Part shown: piece by piece, positions 40,947-49,947 of the stretch | Layout: every line of letters begins with the position of its first letter | Position numbering within the stretch: the stretch's first letter is position 1 | Assembly (NCBI GenBank): GCA_050184415.1 | Contig: JBFXAJ010000020.1 | Span: forward strand, 1 to 64,000 | DNA: 64,000 nucleotides | From: JADLGL01 sp050184415 | GTDB taxonomy: Bacteria > Pseudomonadota > Alphaproteobacteria > Rhizobiales > Kaistiaceae | Reading direction: 5' to 3' | Translations under genes and position numbers: made by a program | Notes under the pieces: model-generated | Seen by the model: the letters and a program-made list of their open reading frames with translations, nothing else | What the model was told of the DNA's origin: nothing | Databases searched by the model: none

Positions 40947-42005
40947 ATGATGTTGTTGCGTGGCCGTTTCGGCCGCACAAGACCCAAGGTACTGCTGGCC
41001 TCTTCGGCACTTCTGGTCGGTCTTGGAACGCTATTGTCGACGACCGCGGTCGGTCAGTCACCAGCGTATCGCCTGTATGTCGCCAACGAATATGGGGCGA
41101 ACATCTCGGTTATCGACCCCGCGACCGACACCGTCGTCACCGAGATCCCGATCTCGGGTCGCCCCGGCGACGTCCGCCCCCGCGGCATGGCGGTGAGCCC
41201 GGACGGCTCGACCATCTATGTGTCGATCTCCGACTTCAATCCGCAGTTCGAGACACCCGAGGACAAGATCGTCGCCATCGACGTCGCGACCAACACCGTG
41301 ACCGGTGAGTTCCGCGCCGGCGGCAATCCGGAGCGGCTTGCCATCAATCCGGCGGGCACGCAGATCTGGGCTTCGCTCGAGGCGATTGCGCAGGGTGCCG
41401 GCTACGATCTCGCCACCGGCGAACTCCTCGCCAGCTTCCGCGTCGGCGTCGAAGCCGAAGGCGTCGCCGTCAGCCCCGATGGCCGCTGGGTCTACGTGAC
41501 CGCCGAGGCCACGCACACGACGACGGTGATCGACGCCGAGAATCTGACGGTCGTCAAGCACCTCCTCGTCGGCAACCGGCCGCGCGTCGTCACCTTCTCG
41601 CCCGACGGCGCCTTCGCCTACGTCACGGCCGAGATCGGCGGCACAGTGTCGGTGATCCAGACCAGCGACCACACGGTCGTTGCCACAATCGACCTCGGCC
41701 TCGATTCCCGGCCGGTCGAGATCGCGATCTCGCCCGACGGCACGCGCGGCTATGTCGCCGGCGGCGGCACGAGCGCCGTGTACGTGTTCGATACCGCTAC
41801 CAACGAGGTCACCACGACGATCCGCGAGCAGATGGGCCGCCGCCCCTGGGGCATCACCATCAGCGCCGACGGATCGAAGGTCTACACGGCGAACGGCCTG
41901 TCGGACTCTGTCTCGGTGATCGACACCGAATGCCTCTGCGTCATCGACAACATCGCTGTCGGCCGCGGCGCCCATTCCATCGTTCTCGGGGTGGCGGCAC
42001 AATGA
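40947..42005 (+). CDS. YVTN-type seven-bladed beta-propeller, PQQ-catabolism-associated
   Basis: This exported 352-aa protein has a signal sequence (LASSALLVGLGTLLSTTAVG). Repeating YVTN blades follow, such as RLYVANEYGANISVIDPATD, GMAVSPDGSTIYVSISD, GVAVSPDGRWVYVTAEA and GITISADGSKVYTANGLSDS. It matches the propeller that accompanies PQQ-linked ABC systems (PedA2 type). A GGAGTGGAGG precedes the ATG at 40947. Its stop overlaps the start of the next gene (ATGA), so the two are translationally coupled. It is probably a periplasmic scaffold or metal-handling partner. Confidence 0.87.
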   Translation: MMLLRGRFGRTRPKVLLASSALLVGLGTLLSTTAVGQSPAYRLYVANEYGANISVIDPATDTVVTEIPISGRPGDVRPRGMAVSPDGSTIYVSISDFNPQFETPEDKIVAIDVATNTVTGEFRAGGNPERLAINPAGTQIWASLEAIAQGAGYDLATGELLASFRVGVEAEGVAVSPDGRWVYVTAEATHTTTVIDAENLTVVKHLLVGNRPRVVTFSPDGAFAYVTAEIGGTVSVIQTSDHTVVATIDLGLDSRPVEIAISPDGTRGYVAGGGTSAVYVFDTATNEVTTTIREQMGRRPWGITISADGSKVYTANGLSDSVSVIDTECLCVIDNIAVGRGAHSIVLGVAAQ

Positions 42006-43141
42006 TGAAGCGCAGCATCCGCGGGGCCGTCGCAGCGGGCGCATTCGCCGTCGCCGTCCCCTTCGCAACGTCCTCGTCAGCGCAATACGCGAACGAGCCG
42101 TTCTTCGAATGGACCGTCGTCATGAGCCAGGCCTTCGGCCTGGAAATGGCGCAGATCCGCGTCAATGTTCTCGATGCCATCGAGGGCGAGGTCGATCCCG
42201 ATCTCATCGAGGTCGTCGAGCAGATGGCCAAGGGCGACTGGGAACGCTTCGGCGGCACGCTGACCGAGCGCGATCCGGCGCTGGCGGGTGAGCTGTACGA
42301 GCATCTCGCGGCGTTCGAGGAACTCCTCGAGGAAGGCGAGAGCGCGGACTATCTGATCGAGCCGACCCGCGCCCTGCTCGCCCAGGCCTATGACCTCGTC
42401 ATCGACCCGGCGATCCGCGAGACCGCAGCCTTCAAGGGCGGCGTGATGGCCCAGCTCCTCCTCGCCGAAGGCGGCGTCGCCGAAGGCTTCGAGGAAGCCG
42501 CGGAGGAAATCTTCGCGTTCTCGATGGGCTGGGGCTCGCTCCAGCGCGTCAAGGAACTCTGGGCGGACGTCCAGGGTCCGGCGACCGACGACCAGAAGGA
42601 CGAGGCCAACCAGCTCCTCACCATCCTGGACACGCTCTACCCGACGGTGAACCCGCCGGATCCGTTCGTCGGCTTCAATCCGGAAGAGGCAGAGGCGCCG
42701 TCGCAGCTGTTCCTCGGCATCATCGAATCGGCCACCGATGCCAGCCTCTATTCGGGCCGTGACCTCGCCCGTCTCAGCGGCCACCTCGTCGAGGTGCTGA
42801 CGCCGGCCTGCGGCCAGGTGGAAGCGGGCCAGATCGACCTCGCGAAGGAGTCGTTCTACGCGACCGCCGATCATTTCCTTGGTGAAACGACCGGCCTCGC
42901 CGATCTTCTGAACCTGTTCGCGCCGGAGCTCTACGAGGAGGCCGAGGCGATCTTCCCCCACTTCGTGCTTCTTGAAGAGGAGGAAGAAGGCGAAGAGGAC
43001 GAGTCGGCCGGGGCCGCGCCGGCCGGCGCTCCCGCCGCCGAGGAGGAAGACGAGGAAGAGATCGAGTTCGAGACGCCGCTCGATGCGTGCAACGCGATGA
43101 TCGAGGTGCTCACCGAAGCCCGCACCGTCCTCGGCGGCTAG
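42002..43141 (+). CDS. acidic secreted protein of unknown family
   Basis: This 379-aa protein has a signal peptide (about 1-27, ending SSSAQ) and a helix-rich body with no recognised motif. The C-terminal region (about 320-360) is very acidic, with runs of Glu (EEEEEGEEDES and EEEDEEEIEF). Two cysteines (PACGQ and DACNA) could form a disulfide. No EF-hand loop is present. It starts inside the propeller's stop codon (ATGA), and a terminator follows it. Being periplasmic, highly acidic and embedded in the module, it is a candidate metal-binding partner. That function is inference. Confidence 0.75.
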   Translation: MMKRSIRGAVAAGAFAVAVPFATSSSAQYANEPFFEWTVVMSQAFGLEMAQIRVNVLDAIEGEVDPDLIEVVEQMAKGDWERFGGTLTERDPALAGELYEHLAAFEELLEEGESADYLIEPTRALLAQAYDLVIDPAIRETAAFKGGVMAQLLLAEGGVAEGFEEAAEEIFAFSMGWGSLQRVKELWADVQGPATDDQKDEANQLLTILDTLYPTVNPPDPFVGFNPEEAEAPSQLFLGIIESATDASLYSGRDLARLSGHLVEVLTPACGQVEAGQIDLAKESFYATADHFLGETTGLADLLNLFAPELYEEAEAIFPHFVLLEEEEEGEEDESAGAAPAGAPAAEEEDEEEIEFETPLDACNAMIEVLTEARTVLGG

Positions 43142-43169
43142 GCACCTTCCCCTTCTCGCGAAACGATCA

Positions 43170-43199
43170 AAGGCCGCCGCGCACCCGCGCGGCGGCCTT
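43170..43199 (+). terminator. strong hairpin between acidic-protein gene and ABC ATPase
   Basis: A 13-bp GC-rich stem (43170-43182 with 43187-43199, AAGGCCGCCGCGC/GCGCGGCGGCCTT) and a 4-base loop lie 28 bases after the stop codon. The U-tract is weak. It suggests that the ABC transporter genes are transcribed partly from their own promoter in the following 230 bases. Confidence 0.7.
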
Positions 43200-43430
43200 C
43201 CTACCCAAAGGGGGCTCGACACCGCGAAAACTTGAGCCCATCGGAGATGACAGGAAAACCTGTCCCGGCTAGGCTAGTTAGAGCGCGAAGGCGGCCGACG
43301 GAGCAGAACGAACGAGATCAACCTCTGCGGCTCGCTCCGTGCCTGACATCGAACCACGACCGATGCGCGGACAGTCGCGATGGTTGCGGCCCTGCCTTGA
43401 GGGAGGCTTGCCGCGCACCGGGGGAAAGGC

Positions 43431-44273
43431 ATGCTGGACCGCAACGCTATGCTGAATGACGCCAACAGGATTCCGGCCATCGAGGTCGACAATATCGGTC
43501 GCCGCTACGCTGACGTCGAAGCCGTGAACGGCCTGACCTTCTCGGTGGCCCAGGGCGAGTTCTTTGCCCTCCTTGGACCGAACGGCGCCGGGAAGAGCAC
43601 CCTCCTCCACATGCTGACGACGCTGGTGACGCCGACGAGCGGCGCCGCGCGCGTGATGGGCCATGACGTGGTCGCCGAGCCCAAGGCGGTCCGCTGGAAG
43701 CTCGGCATGGTGTTCCAGGATCCGGCGCTCGACGAGCGGCTGACGGCCGCCGAGAATCTCAAGATCCACGCCGTGCTCTACGGCATCCCCCGCGCCAACC
43801 AGAAGCAGGCGGTGGCCGATGCGCTCGAATGGGCCTCGCTCGCTGATACCGGGAGCCGCCGCGTCGGCACGTTTTCGGGCGGCATGAAGCGCCGGCTGGA
43901 GCTCGCCCGCGCGCTCATGCACGGTCCGAGCGTCCTCTTCCTCGACGAGCCGACGATCGGCCTCGATCCGCAGGGCCGCCGCAATCTCTGGGAGCGCATC
44001 GATGCGCTCCGCGAGCGCGGGATGACCGTGCTGATGACGACGCACAACCTGCCCGAGGCGGAGATGTGCGATCGCGTCGGCATCATCGACCACGGCAAGC
44101 TCGTCGCCATCGGCCGGCCGGCGGACCTCATCCGCCAGCATGGCGGCAGCGACGATGCCGACCTCGAGGACGTCTTCCTGAACCTCACCGGGCGCGCGCT
44201 CCGCGACGAGATCGCGACCGCACGCGACCGGATGGTCAACTACGCCCGGCGCGGCGGGGAGCACACACGATGA
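43431..44273 (+). CDS. ABC transporter ATP-binding protein of PQQ-linked system
   Basis: This 280-aa ATPase has Walker A GPNGAGKST, Q-loop MVFQDPALDERLT, signature FSGGMKRRLELARAL and Walker B VLFLDEPTIGLDPQG. It resembles the efflux-like DrrA/NodI subfamily and the PedB/LutE-type ATPases. The ATG at 43431 has a GGGGGAAAGG ribosome-binding site; an ATG 18 bases later is an alternative. The permease start overlaps its stop codon (ATGA), so the two form a pair. Confidence 0.88.
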   Translation: MLDRNAMLNDANRIPAIEVDNIGRRYADVEAVNGLTFSVAQGEFFALLGPNGAGKSTLLHMLTTLVTPTSGAARVMGHDVVAEPKAVRWKLGMVFQDPALDERLTAAENLKIHAVLYGIPRANQKQAVADALEWASLADTGSRRVGTFSGGMKRRLELARALMHGPSVLFLDEPTIGLDPQGRRNLWERIDALRERGMTVLMTTHNLPEAEMCDRVGIIDHGKLVAIGRPADLIRQHGGSDDADLEDVFLNLTGRALRDEIATARDRMVNYARRGGEHTR

Positions 44274-45328
44274 CCGCAGTCGCCGAGGAGGGCTGGCGCC
44301 CCCAGGAGAGGACCGGGCTCCTGGCCCGGCTCGAGATCGTGCCCTCGGTCGTGCACATCATGTGGAAGCGCGAGATGCTGCGCTACAGGAGAGACCGCTC
44401 GCAGCTCTTCGGCGGCCTGTCGCGCACCGTGCTGTGGCTCCTCATCCTCGGCTATGGCCTCGGCGCTGCGCTGCGCGAGGTCGAAGGCTATTCCTACGCG
44501 GTCTACGTTCTCCCCGGCGTCGTCGTCCTCAACGTCCTGTTCGCCTCGCTGCAATGCGCCATCTCGCTGGTCTATGACCGGCACGTCGGATTGCTGCGCG
44601 AGGTGATGGTATCGCCGGCCCCGATCCTGTCGGTCACGCTCGGCAAGCTATTCGGCGGCGCCACCATTGCCGTTTTCCAGGGCACGATTCCGCTCGCCTT
44701 TGCCGCCGTCGCATCGCTCTATGGCATCGTCCGCGGCTGGTTCCCGTCCGACCCGGTCGGCTTCGCCGGCGACGCCGACCGCATCTTCAGCCTCAGCCGC
44801 GTCTTCCCGAACCTCTTCTCGATCGACACGGTCACCACGCTCATCCTTGCCTGGGCGGTGATGTTCCTGCTCGGGATCCTGATGACGGCCATCGGCGTGG
44901 TGATCGCCTCGCGGATGAAGACCTTCGAAGGCTTCGGGGCGATCTCGAACGGCATCATCCAGCCGCTCTACTTCCTGTCCGGCTCGATCTTCCCGCTCCG
45001 CGGCGTGATCGGCGGCGTCGGCTTCACCCAGATCCCCGACCGGATCCGCGTCGAGCTGAACCAGCTGGGCGTCAACGCGCTCGGGGCGAGCTGGTTCGTA
45101 CAGCTGCCGTTCTGGATCCAGTTCCTAGTCTACGCCAATCCGGTCAGCTACGCGCTTGATCTCCTTCGCTTCATCCTGCTCCAGTACAACCAGCTCGACC
45201 TGACGCTCGACTATGCGGTGACCATCATCCTGCCGTTCGTGGCCATCATTGCCGCGGCGTGGGCGATGAACCGGATGCTGAAGTCTGGCCCGGGCCGGAT
45301 GCCGCGACGAAGGGCGGCCCGCGCCTGA
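44270..45328 (+). CDS. ABC-2-type transporter permease
   Basis: This 352-aa membrane protein has about six helices of the ABC-2 type. Segments include HIMWKREMLRYRRDRSQLFG, GVVVLNVLFASLQCAISLVY, RHVGLLREVMVSPAPILSVT and NGIIQPLYFLSGSIFPLRGV, plus a central periplasmic loop with AGDADRIFSLS. It is the PedC/LutF-type partner of the preceding ATPase. The family looks like an exporter, but the linked binding proteins suggest import. It is convergent with the minus unit, with a shared terminator between them. Confidence 0.87.
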   Translation: MTAVAEEGWRPQERTGLLARLEIVPSVVHIMWKREMLRYRRDRSQLFGGLSRTVLWLLILGYGLGAALREVEGYSYAVYVLPGVVVLNVLFASLQCAISLVYDRHVGLLREVMVSPAPILSVTLGKLFGGATIAVFQGTIPLAFAAVASLYGIVRGWFPSDPVGFAGDADRIFSLSRVFPNLFSIDTVTTLILAWAVMFLLGILMTAIGVVIASRMKTFEGFGAISNGIIQPLYFLSGSIFPLRGVIGGVGFTQIPDRIRVELNQLGVNALGASWFVQLPFWIQFLVYANPVSYALDLLRFILLQYNQLDLTLDYAVTIILPFVAIIAAAWAMNRMLKSGPGRMPRRRAARA

Positions 45329-45390
45329 TCGGGGCGACCCTGCCCGATCCTCGGGCAGCGAGCTCGAGGAGAGCCTGATCGACATAGAAA

Positions 45391-45410
45391 AGCCGGCCCG
45401 AAGGCCGGCT
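45391..45410. terminator. bidirectional terminator between convergent units
   Basis: An 8-bp stem with a 4-base loop (AGCCGGCC CGAA GGCCGGCT) is flanked by CTTCTGTTTC on the plus strand and by a TTTTC-like stretch on the minus strand. It lies between the ABC permease (plus) and the minus-strand binding protein. It suits both directions. Confidence 0.75.
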
Positions 45411-45439
45411 CTTCTGTTTCAGGCGTGGCGGCGACCGTT

Positions 45440-46759
45440 CTACGGCGCCGCGCAGACGAGATCGTCCGGACCGTCGCCGAGCTGGTCGAGCGTGGCGACG
45501 ATGTCGCCGCCTTCCGCGGCGACGGGAAGGTCGCGCTCATAGGCGGCGATGGCGACGCGCGACTGAAGGTTGGCGCGGATCCATTCCACCTCCTGGTCGA
45601 CGCGCACGACCTGGATCGGCTGGCGGAGCTGGTGGTCCCAGGGCCGGAATGACGTACCGGGGCCCTTGAGGACGTCGAACACCGCCTCCGGGCTCTCCAA
45701 ATACTCGACGACCGCCGGCCCATCGAGCGTCCCGATCGTCTGGTGGACGTCGAAGGCGATCTTGATCGCGTGATAGGTTGCCCAGCCGGTCGGATCGACC
45801 GCCTCGCTCCACCGGGCGAGATAGCGCTGGTTGAACGCCTCCGCGCCATTGGCGGTGTAGGTCGTCTCCCAGCTCTGCAGCGTCTCGCGCGGATTGTTGA
45901 TGGCCGCGAGGAAGCGGATCGTCGCCGTGAAGTCACGCGTCTGCGTGATCGCGGTCGGCAGGACCAGCGGCGGCAGGTCGACGCCGAGCGTCTCCATCTG
46001 ATTGAGGAAGGCGATCTGATCGATCGCGTCCAGCATGACCAGCATCACGTCGGCGCCGGAGCGGCCGATGGCATTGGCCTCGTTGGCGTAGACCGGCTGC
46101 TCCTTCGTCACCGCCGCGCCCCCGACGACCTCGCCGCCGCTGTAGGTCTGGAGCGCCCGGGTCGCGCGCTGCATCCGCGCCTGGCCGGCCGCGTCGTCCG
46201 GATAGATCAGGAACCACCTGGTGTAGCCCTTCTCGCGGCCGAGCATGGCGAGCGCGTCGAGATACATCGCGTCGCTCGGTTCGATGTGGAACGTGAAGCG
46301 GCGGCAAGCCGCGCGGAGCGCGTCGCTCGGCTCGCCGACGTTGAAGAACGGAATCTGTGCTTCCTCGGCGATCTGGGACAGGATGTCGGCCTGTCCTTCG
46401 CCGACGCCGCCGATGAGAATGTTGATGTTGTTGGCCTCGACAAGGCGTTCGCCGGCCCGGCGCGCGGCCTCGACGCTCGGCGAACTGGCGAGGAGGACGT
46501 CGAGCGGGACGCCGGCCGCGAGCGCGAGCTCGCCGACCGCGGTCTCGCCGAGGATCGCGCCGTTGCGGCCGCCCTCGCCGGGGTAGTCATTGATCGACGA
46601 GAGGACGGTCGAAAGGCCGGTGCGGGCGGGGAAGACCGTGCCGATGTGGATACGGTTGGCGGCCGCCTCCTGCGCGCGCGCAACCTTGACGAAGGGCGCG
46701 GCGACGGCGGCCATGCTGCCGGCGGCGATGAGCTGGCGACGGGAAGGACGCATCGTCAT
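45440..46759 (-). CDS. periplasmic ABC-type binding protein, second PQQ-system paralogue
   Basis: This 439-aa protein has a twin-arginine-like export signal (SRRQLIAAGSMAAVAAPFVK) and the same fold as the binding protein at 39.5 kb (RIHIGTVFPARTGLSTVLSS, IPFFNVGEPSDALRAACRR, TRWFLIYPDDAAGQARMQRA). It starts immediately after the stop codon of the XoxJ-like gene. Having two paralogues on opposite sides of the ABC genes suggests two ligands or two delivery steps. The ligand is unknown. Confidence 0.8.
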   Translation of the reverse strand: MTMRPSRRQLIAAGSMAAVAAPFVKVARAQEAAANRIHIGTVFPARTGLSTVLSSINDYPGEGGRNGAILGETAVGELALAAGVPLDVLLASSPSVEAARRAGERLVEANNINILIGGVGEGQADILSQIAEEAQIPFFNVGEPSDALRAACRRFTFHIEPSDAMYLDALAMLGREKGYTRWFLIYPDDAAGQARMQRATRALQTYSGGEVVGGAAVTKEQPVYANEANAIGRSGADVMLVMLDAIDQIAFLNQMETLGVDLPPLVLPTAITQTRDFTATIRFLAAINNPRETLQSWETTYTANGAEAFNQRYLARWSEAVDPTGWATYHAIKIAFDVHQTIGTLDGPAVVEYLESPEAVFDVLKGPGTSFRPWDHQLRQPIQVVRVDQEVEWIRANLQSRVAIAAYERDLPVAAEGGDIVATLDQLGDGPDDLVCAAP

Positions 46760-47629
46760 CTAGCGGCCCTCGATCGTACGGGTTGGCCGGGGCAGGTCCA
46801 TCGTCGGCACGTGGTACTCCGCAAGGGTGGCGTAGATCGCGTCCCAGGCATCGGCGATCGCGAGATCGAGGAGATCGCGCAGCGATTCGTCGCCGATCCG
46901 GGTCGCCATAGCCATGTTGATGAACATCGGGGTGAACGGAATGTCGAAGGGCGGATCGACCGGCGACACCGTCAGCTCGCCGTTGAAGACGTTGTTCGCG
47001 TAGTAGCCGGAGGCCGGGCCCCAGGTGACGACGACGTCGACCTGGTTCTGCATCACCGCCTCGAAGGCGGGACGGAGCGGCTCGGCGGCGCCGGCTACAT
47101 ACTGGAATTCCTGGGTGATGTTGTCCCCGAGATTGCGCATCTGGAGCGAGTTGTAGGCCGGACCGTCCGCCGGCTGCACACCGATCCGCAGCGAGGTGAG
47201 GCGTGGGTCGTCATAGTTGTTGACCGGAGGATCGAAGGCACCGGTCCGCTGCACGAACACGAAGGGTGAGCGGTAGTAGGAAAGCGTGGTGATGACGCCG
47301 CCGGAGCTGTCGGGCATCCCCATGATGACGTCGCACTCCCCGGAGCGGAGGACGTCGTTGATCATGGTCAGGCCCTGCGGCCACCAGACGAAGCTCAATT
47401 CCGCGCCAAGGACCTCGGCGATCGATTCGGCGATCGCGTTCTCGAAACCATCGCGGTTCATCGTCGAGAAGGGCGGGATGCTCGGGTCGGCGCAGACCTT
47501 GAGCTCCCACGCACTCGCCTGGGCGATGCCGGCAATGGAGGCGACGGCAAATGAAACGGGCAGGAGAACGCGGTGGGCGAAGACCCGCCGCGGTCCGGAG
47601 GCGCTGGAACGATCCATCCGTTGGGTCAC
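46760..47629 (-). CDS. xoxJ: quinoprotein-dehydrogenase-associated binding protein, XoxJ-like
   Basis: This 289-aa protein has a signal peptide (about 1-40, ending AQASA) and a type II periplasmic-binding fold. It begins ELKVCADPSIPPFSTMNRDG, and the SECDVIMGMPDSSGG segment is typical of this family. XoxJ proteins sit beside XoxF dehydrogenases and are proposed to help activate or load them. It lies directly downstream of the dehydrogenase gene and abuts the next binding-protein gene with no gap. Confidence 0.85.
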   Translation of the reverse strand: MTQRMDRSSASGPRRVFAHRVLLPVSFAVASIAGIAQASAWELKVCADPSIPPFSTMNRDGFENAIAESIAEVLGAELSFVWWPQGLTMINDVLRSGECDVIMGMPDSSGGVITTLSYYRSPFVFVQRTGAFDPPVNNYDDPRLTSLRIGVQPADGPAYNSLQMRNLGDNITQEFQYVAGAAEPLRPAFEAVMQNQVDVVVTWGPASGYYANNVFNGELTVSPVDPPFDIPFTPMFINMAMATRIGDESLRDLLDLAIADAWDAIYATLAEYHVPTMDLPRPTRTIEGR

Positions 47630-47760
47630 GTTTCCCTCAATCCCAATCTATTATTGTTGATTGCCGGAGGTGAGTATCACGACGGCGCCGCACCGTACAC
47701 CACCGCCGCGGGGGGTGTCGTTTGCCATATCCGTGATCGCAGGGCCGGCACTCGGGCAGG

Positions 47761-47790
47761 AAAAAGGCGGGGGAGATGACCTCCCCCGCC
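47761..47790 (-). terminator. intrinsic terminator after the PQQ dehydrogenase
   Basis: The minus-strand hairpin has a 10-bp stem (47781-47790 with 47766-47775), a 5-base loop and a following TTTTT (47765-47761). It is 40 bases beyond the dehydrogenase stop. The downstream XoxJ-like gene would then need read-through or its own promoter. Confidence 0.85.
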
Positions 47791-47829
47791 TCGTTTGCGA
47801 TGAGCTTTCCGGCAGAGCCGGGGACAGCG

Positions 47830-49758
47830 CTACTGCGCGGCAACCGTGTCCGGGAGCGCCCACACATAGAGGGTCGAACCCGAGCGGCGGTAGCGGTTGG
47901 CGTTGTCCGGCGCCATGTCGAGGGCGACGGCGGTGTTGGTCGCCGCCGACGACGCGATGATCGCGAGGTACTGCTTGCCGTCCGGGCCGATGTAGGTGAT
48001 CGGCGACTGGTTGAACCGCGAGCCGGTGCGGAACTCCCACACGATCTCGCCGTTCGTCGCGTTCCACGCACGCATCACACCCTGGTCGACACCGGCCTGG
48101 AACAGCAGGTCGGTGGCGGTCGCCATGATCGGCTGGTTGTTGCCCTGGACCCAGCCATGGCGCCACTCGAAGGCGTTGTTCTCGAGGTTGACCGCGCCGA
48201 GGAAGCCGCCGGCGAACTCGGCGTCAGCCGGGATCAGCTGACCGTAGTTCTCGGCAGTGTGGTCCGGATAGGCGCGCGGGATCGCGGCCGTGCCGGCACC
48301 GCGCACGAGGGTGTAACCCTCGCCCGGGGTGAACTCGCCCTCGACCACGACCTGAGCGCGGCATCCCACCGCGAAGGCGGTGTAGAGGAGACCGGTCCGC
48401 GGCGAGTAGGCGTCGTTCTGCCAGTTGCGGGCAGCGATCGACGGGCAGACATGGACCTCGGTGCCGGTGTAGTCGGTCACCGTCGTCCCGTCGGCCAGGC
48501 GGCCGGGATCGATCTCGGTGTAGTTGCGGCGATCCTCGACGTTGGTGAACATCCAGGTGTCGATATTGAGCCGCGCGCGGCCGGTCTCGGGGTTATGGCC
48601 GTTCGACCAGTTCACGTAGACCGTCGGCCACGGATCGTTGATCAGCTCGCCGGTGTCCCGGTTCCACTGATAGTGGTAGCCGTTGCGGGCGTTGCGGACG
48701 ACCGCGTCGACGCCGCCAACGGTGACGAGCGGGTTGATCAGCGGCTCGTCATAGTCCCACGGATCGGCCGGGGTGTTGCTGAACGCCCAGATCAGCATGC
48801 CGGTGCTCGCGTCACGCGCCAGCGTGCCCGCGCACCAGTTGTTCTGGTAGTCCACCATGCCGCCATCTTCGTCGAGGTTGATGACGCCCCACTCACGACG
48901 GTAGTCCGGGTTCCACGGACCGCAATTGCCCGTCGAGTAATAGAAGGCGTTCCGCTCGAGGTCGGCCGTGAAGTAGCCCCACACGGTGCCGCCGCCACGA
49001 CGCCAGGAATCGCCGTACCAGGTCGAAAGCGAGTCCTGGTTGTCAGCGTAGAAGGCCTGGTAGTTCGGGCCGATGCCGACTTCGTTGTCCGGGCCCATGT
49101 TGTACATGACCCACTGCAGCTGTCCGGAGTTGATGTCGAACGCCTGGACCTTGCCGCGGACGCCGCGCTCGCCGCCGGCGTTGCCGGCGATGAGGAGGTC
49201 GTTCACGATGATCTGGTTGCCGACGGTGGTCTCACCGATCGACAGGTCGGCACCGACCGAGCGCCACAGCGCTTCGCCGGTGGCCGCATCGAGGCCGAAG
49301 AACTGGCCGTCGAGCGTGTTGAAGAAGATCTTGCCCTCGGCGTAGTTGAGGCCGCGGGTCTGGGCGCCGCAGCAGCCCTGGCGGGTTGCTTCCTCGACGT
49401 TCATGTCGGGGCGGAATTCCCACTTGATGACGCCGTTCTGCGTCAGATCGAGCGCGTAGACGTAGTTCGGCTTCGGCGAGACGATGTACATGGTGTCGCC
49501 GACGACGAGCGGCGAAGCCTCGTGCGAATCGAGGATGCCGACCTGCCACGTCCACGCGACCTGGAGGTCCGCGACGTTGTCGAGCGTGATCTGATCGAGC
49601 AGCGAGTAGTTCCAGCCGCTATACGTGATCGACGGCATCACGACGTTGCCGGCTTCGATGTTGGCCACGACGTCGTCATTGGCGAGCGCCGATCCAGCCA
49701 TGCCAAGGCCGGCGAAAACGGCCAGCGTCGAGGCGGAGACCTTCAAGGTCTTGGTCAT
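47830..49758 (-). CDS. xoxF: PQQ-dependent methanol/alcohol dehydrogenase, XoxF type
   Basis: This is a periplasmic quinoprotein (642 aa) with a signal peptide at 1-26 and an eight-bladed PQQ propeller. It has vicinal cysteines Cys129-Cys130 (in GCCGAQTRG), a PQQ-pocket Glu197 (GGERGVRG) and metal-site Asn278 (STGNCGPWNP). The catalytic Asp335 is followed by Asp337 in PWDYDE. The Asp two residues after the catalytic Asp marks lanthanide-dependent enzymes; calcium-dependent MxaF has Ala. It should oxidise alcohols and pass electrons to cytochrome c. It is divergent from classical XoxF around the Cys pair. Confidence 0.9.
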   Translation of the reverse strand: MTKTLKVSASTLAVFAGLGMAGSALANDDVVANIEAGNVVMPSITYSGWNYSLLDQITLDNVADLQVAWTWQVGILDSHEASPLVVGDTMYIVSPKPNYVYALDLTQNGVIKWEFRPDMNVEEATRQGCCGAQTRGLNYAEGKIFFNTLDGQFFGLDAATGEALWRSVGADLSIGETTVGNQIIVNDLLIAGNAGGERGVRGKVQAFDINSGQLQWVMYNMGPDNEVGIGPNYQAFYADNQDSLSTWYGDSWRRGGGTVWGYFTADLERNAFYYSTGNCGPWNPDYRREWGVINLDEDGGMVDYQNNWCAGTLARDASTGMLIWAFSNTPADPWDYDEPLINPLVTVGGVDAVVRNARNGYHYQWNRDTGELINDPWPTVYVNWSNGHNPETGRARLNIDTWMFTNVEDRRNYTEIDPGRLADGTTVTDYTGTEVHVCPSIAARNWQNDAYSPRTGLLYTAFAVGCRAQVVVEGEFTPGEGYTLVRGAGTAAIPRAYPDHTAENYGQLIPADAEFAGGFLGAVNLENNAFEWRHGWVQGNNQPIMATATDLLFQAGVDQGVMRAWNATNGEIVWEFRTGSRFNQSPITYIGPDGKQYLAIIASSAATNTAVALDMAPDNANRYRRSGSTLYVWALPDTVAAQ

Positions 49759-49906
49759 TCTAGGTTACCCTCCTGAGAGTTTTGCGTTTCATGTTCCGGC
49801 TTCGTCTGGTGCATGTTGCAGGTCCCCTTCAGGAACCGCCTGTTTGTCTTTGGCGAAGCCTCAATCTTCCGGTTCTGCCTGGGTCGGCACCTCCCTTTCC
49901 TGATGG

Positions 49907-49933
49907 AAGGCCCGCCGGGTCGCGGCGGGCCTT
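49907..49933. terminator. hairpin between cytochrome c and dehydrogenase genes
   Basis: A 10-bp stem (AAGGCCCGCC with GGCGGGCCTT, 49907-49916 and 49924-49933) and a short loop lie 14 bases after the cytochrome stop (minus strand) and about 150 bases before the dehydrogenase start. The U-tract is poor. It may reduce read-through or stabilise the ends of separate transcripts. Confidence 0.65.
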
Positions 49934-49947
49934 TGGCATTTCGTTCG

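Noticed and set aside
42002..43141. A lanmodulin-type EF-hand protein
   Set aside because: No DxDxDG-type EF-hand loop was found; only clustered C-terminal acidic residues support metal binding.
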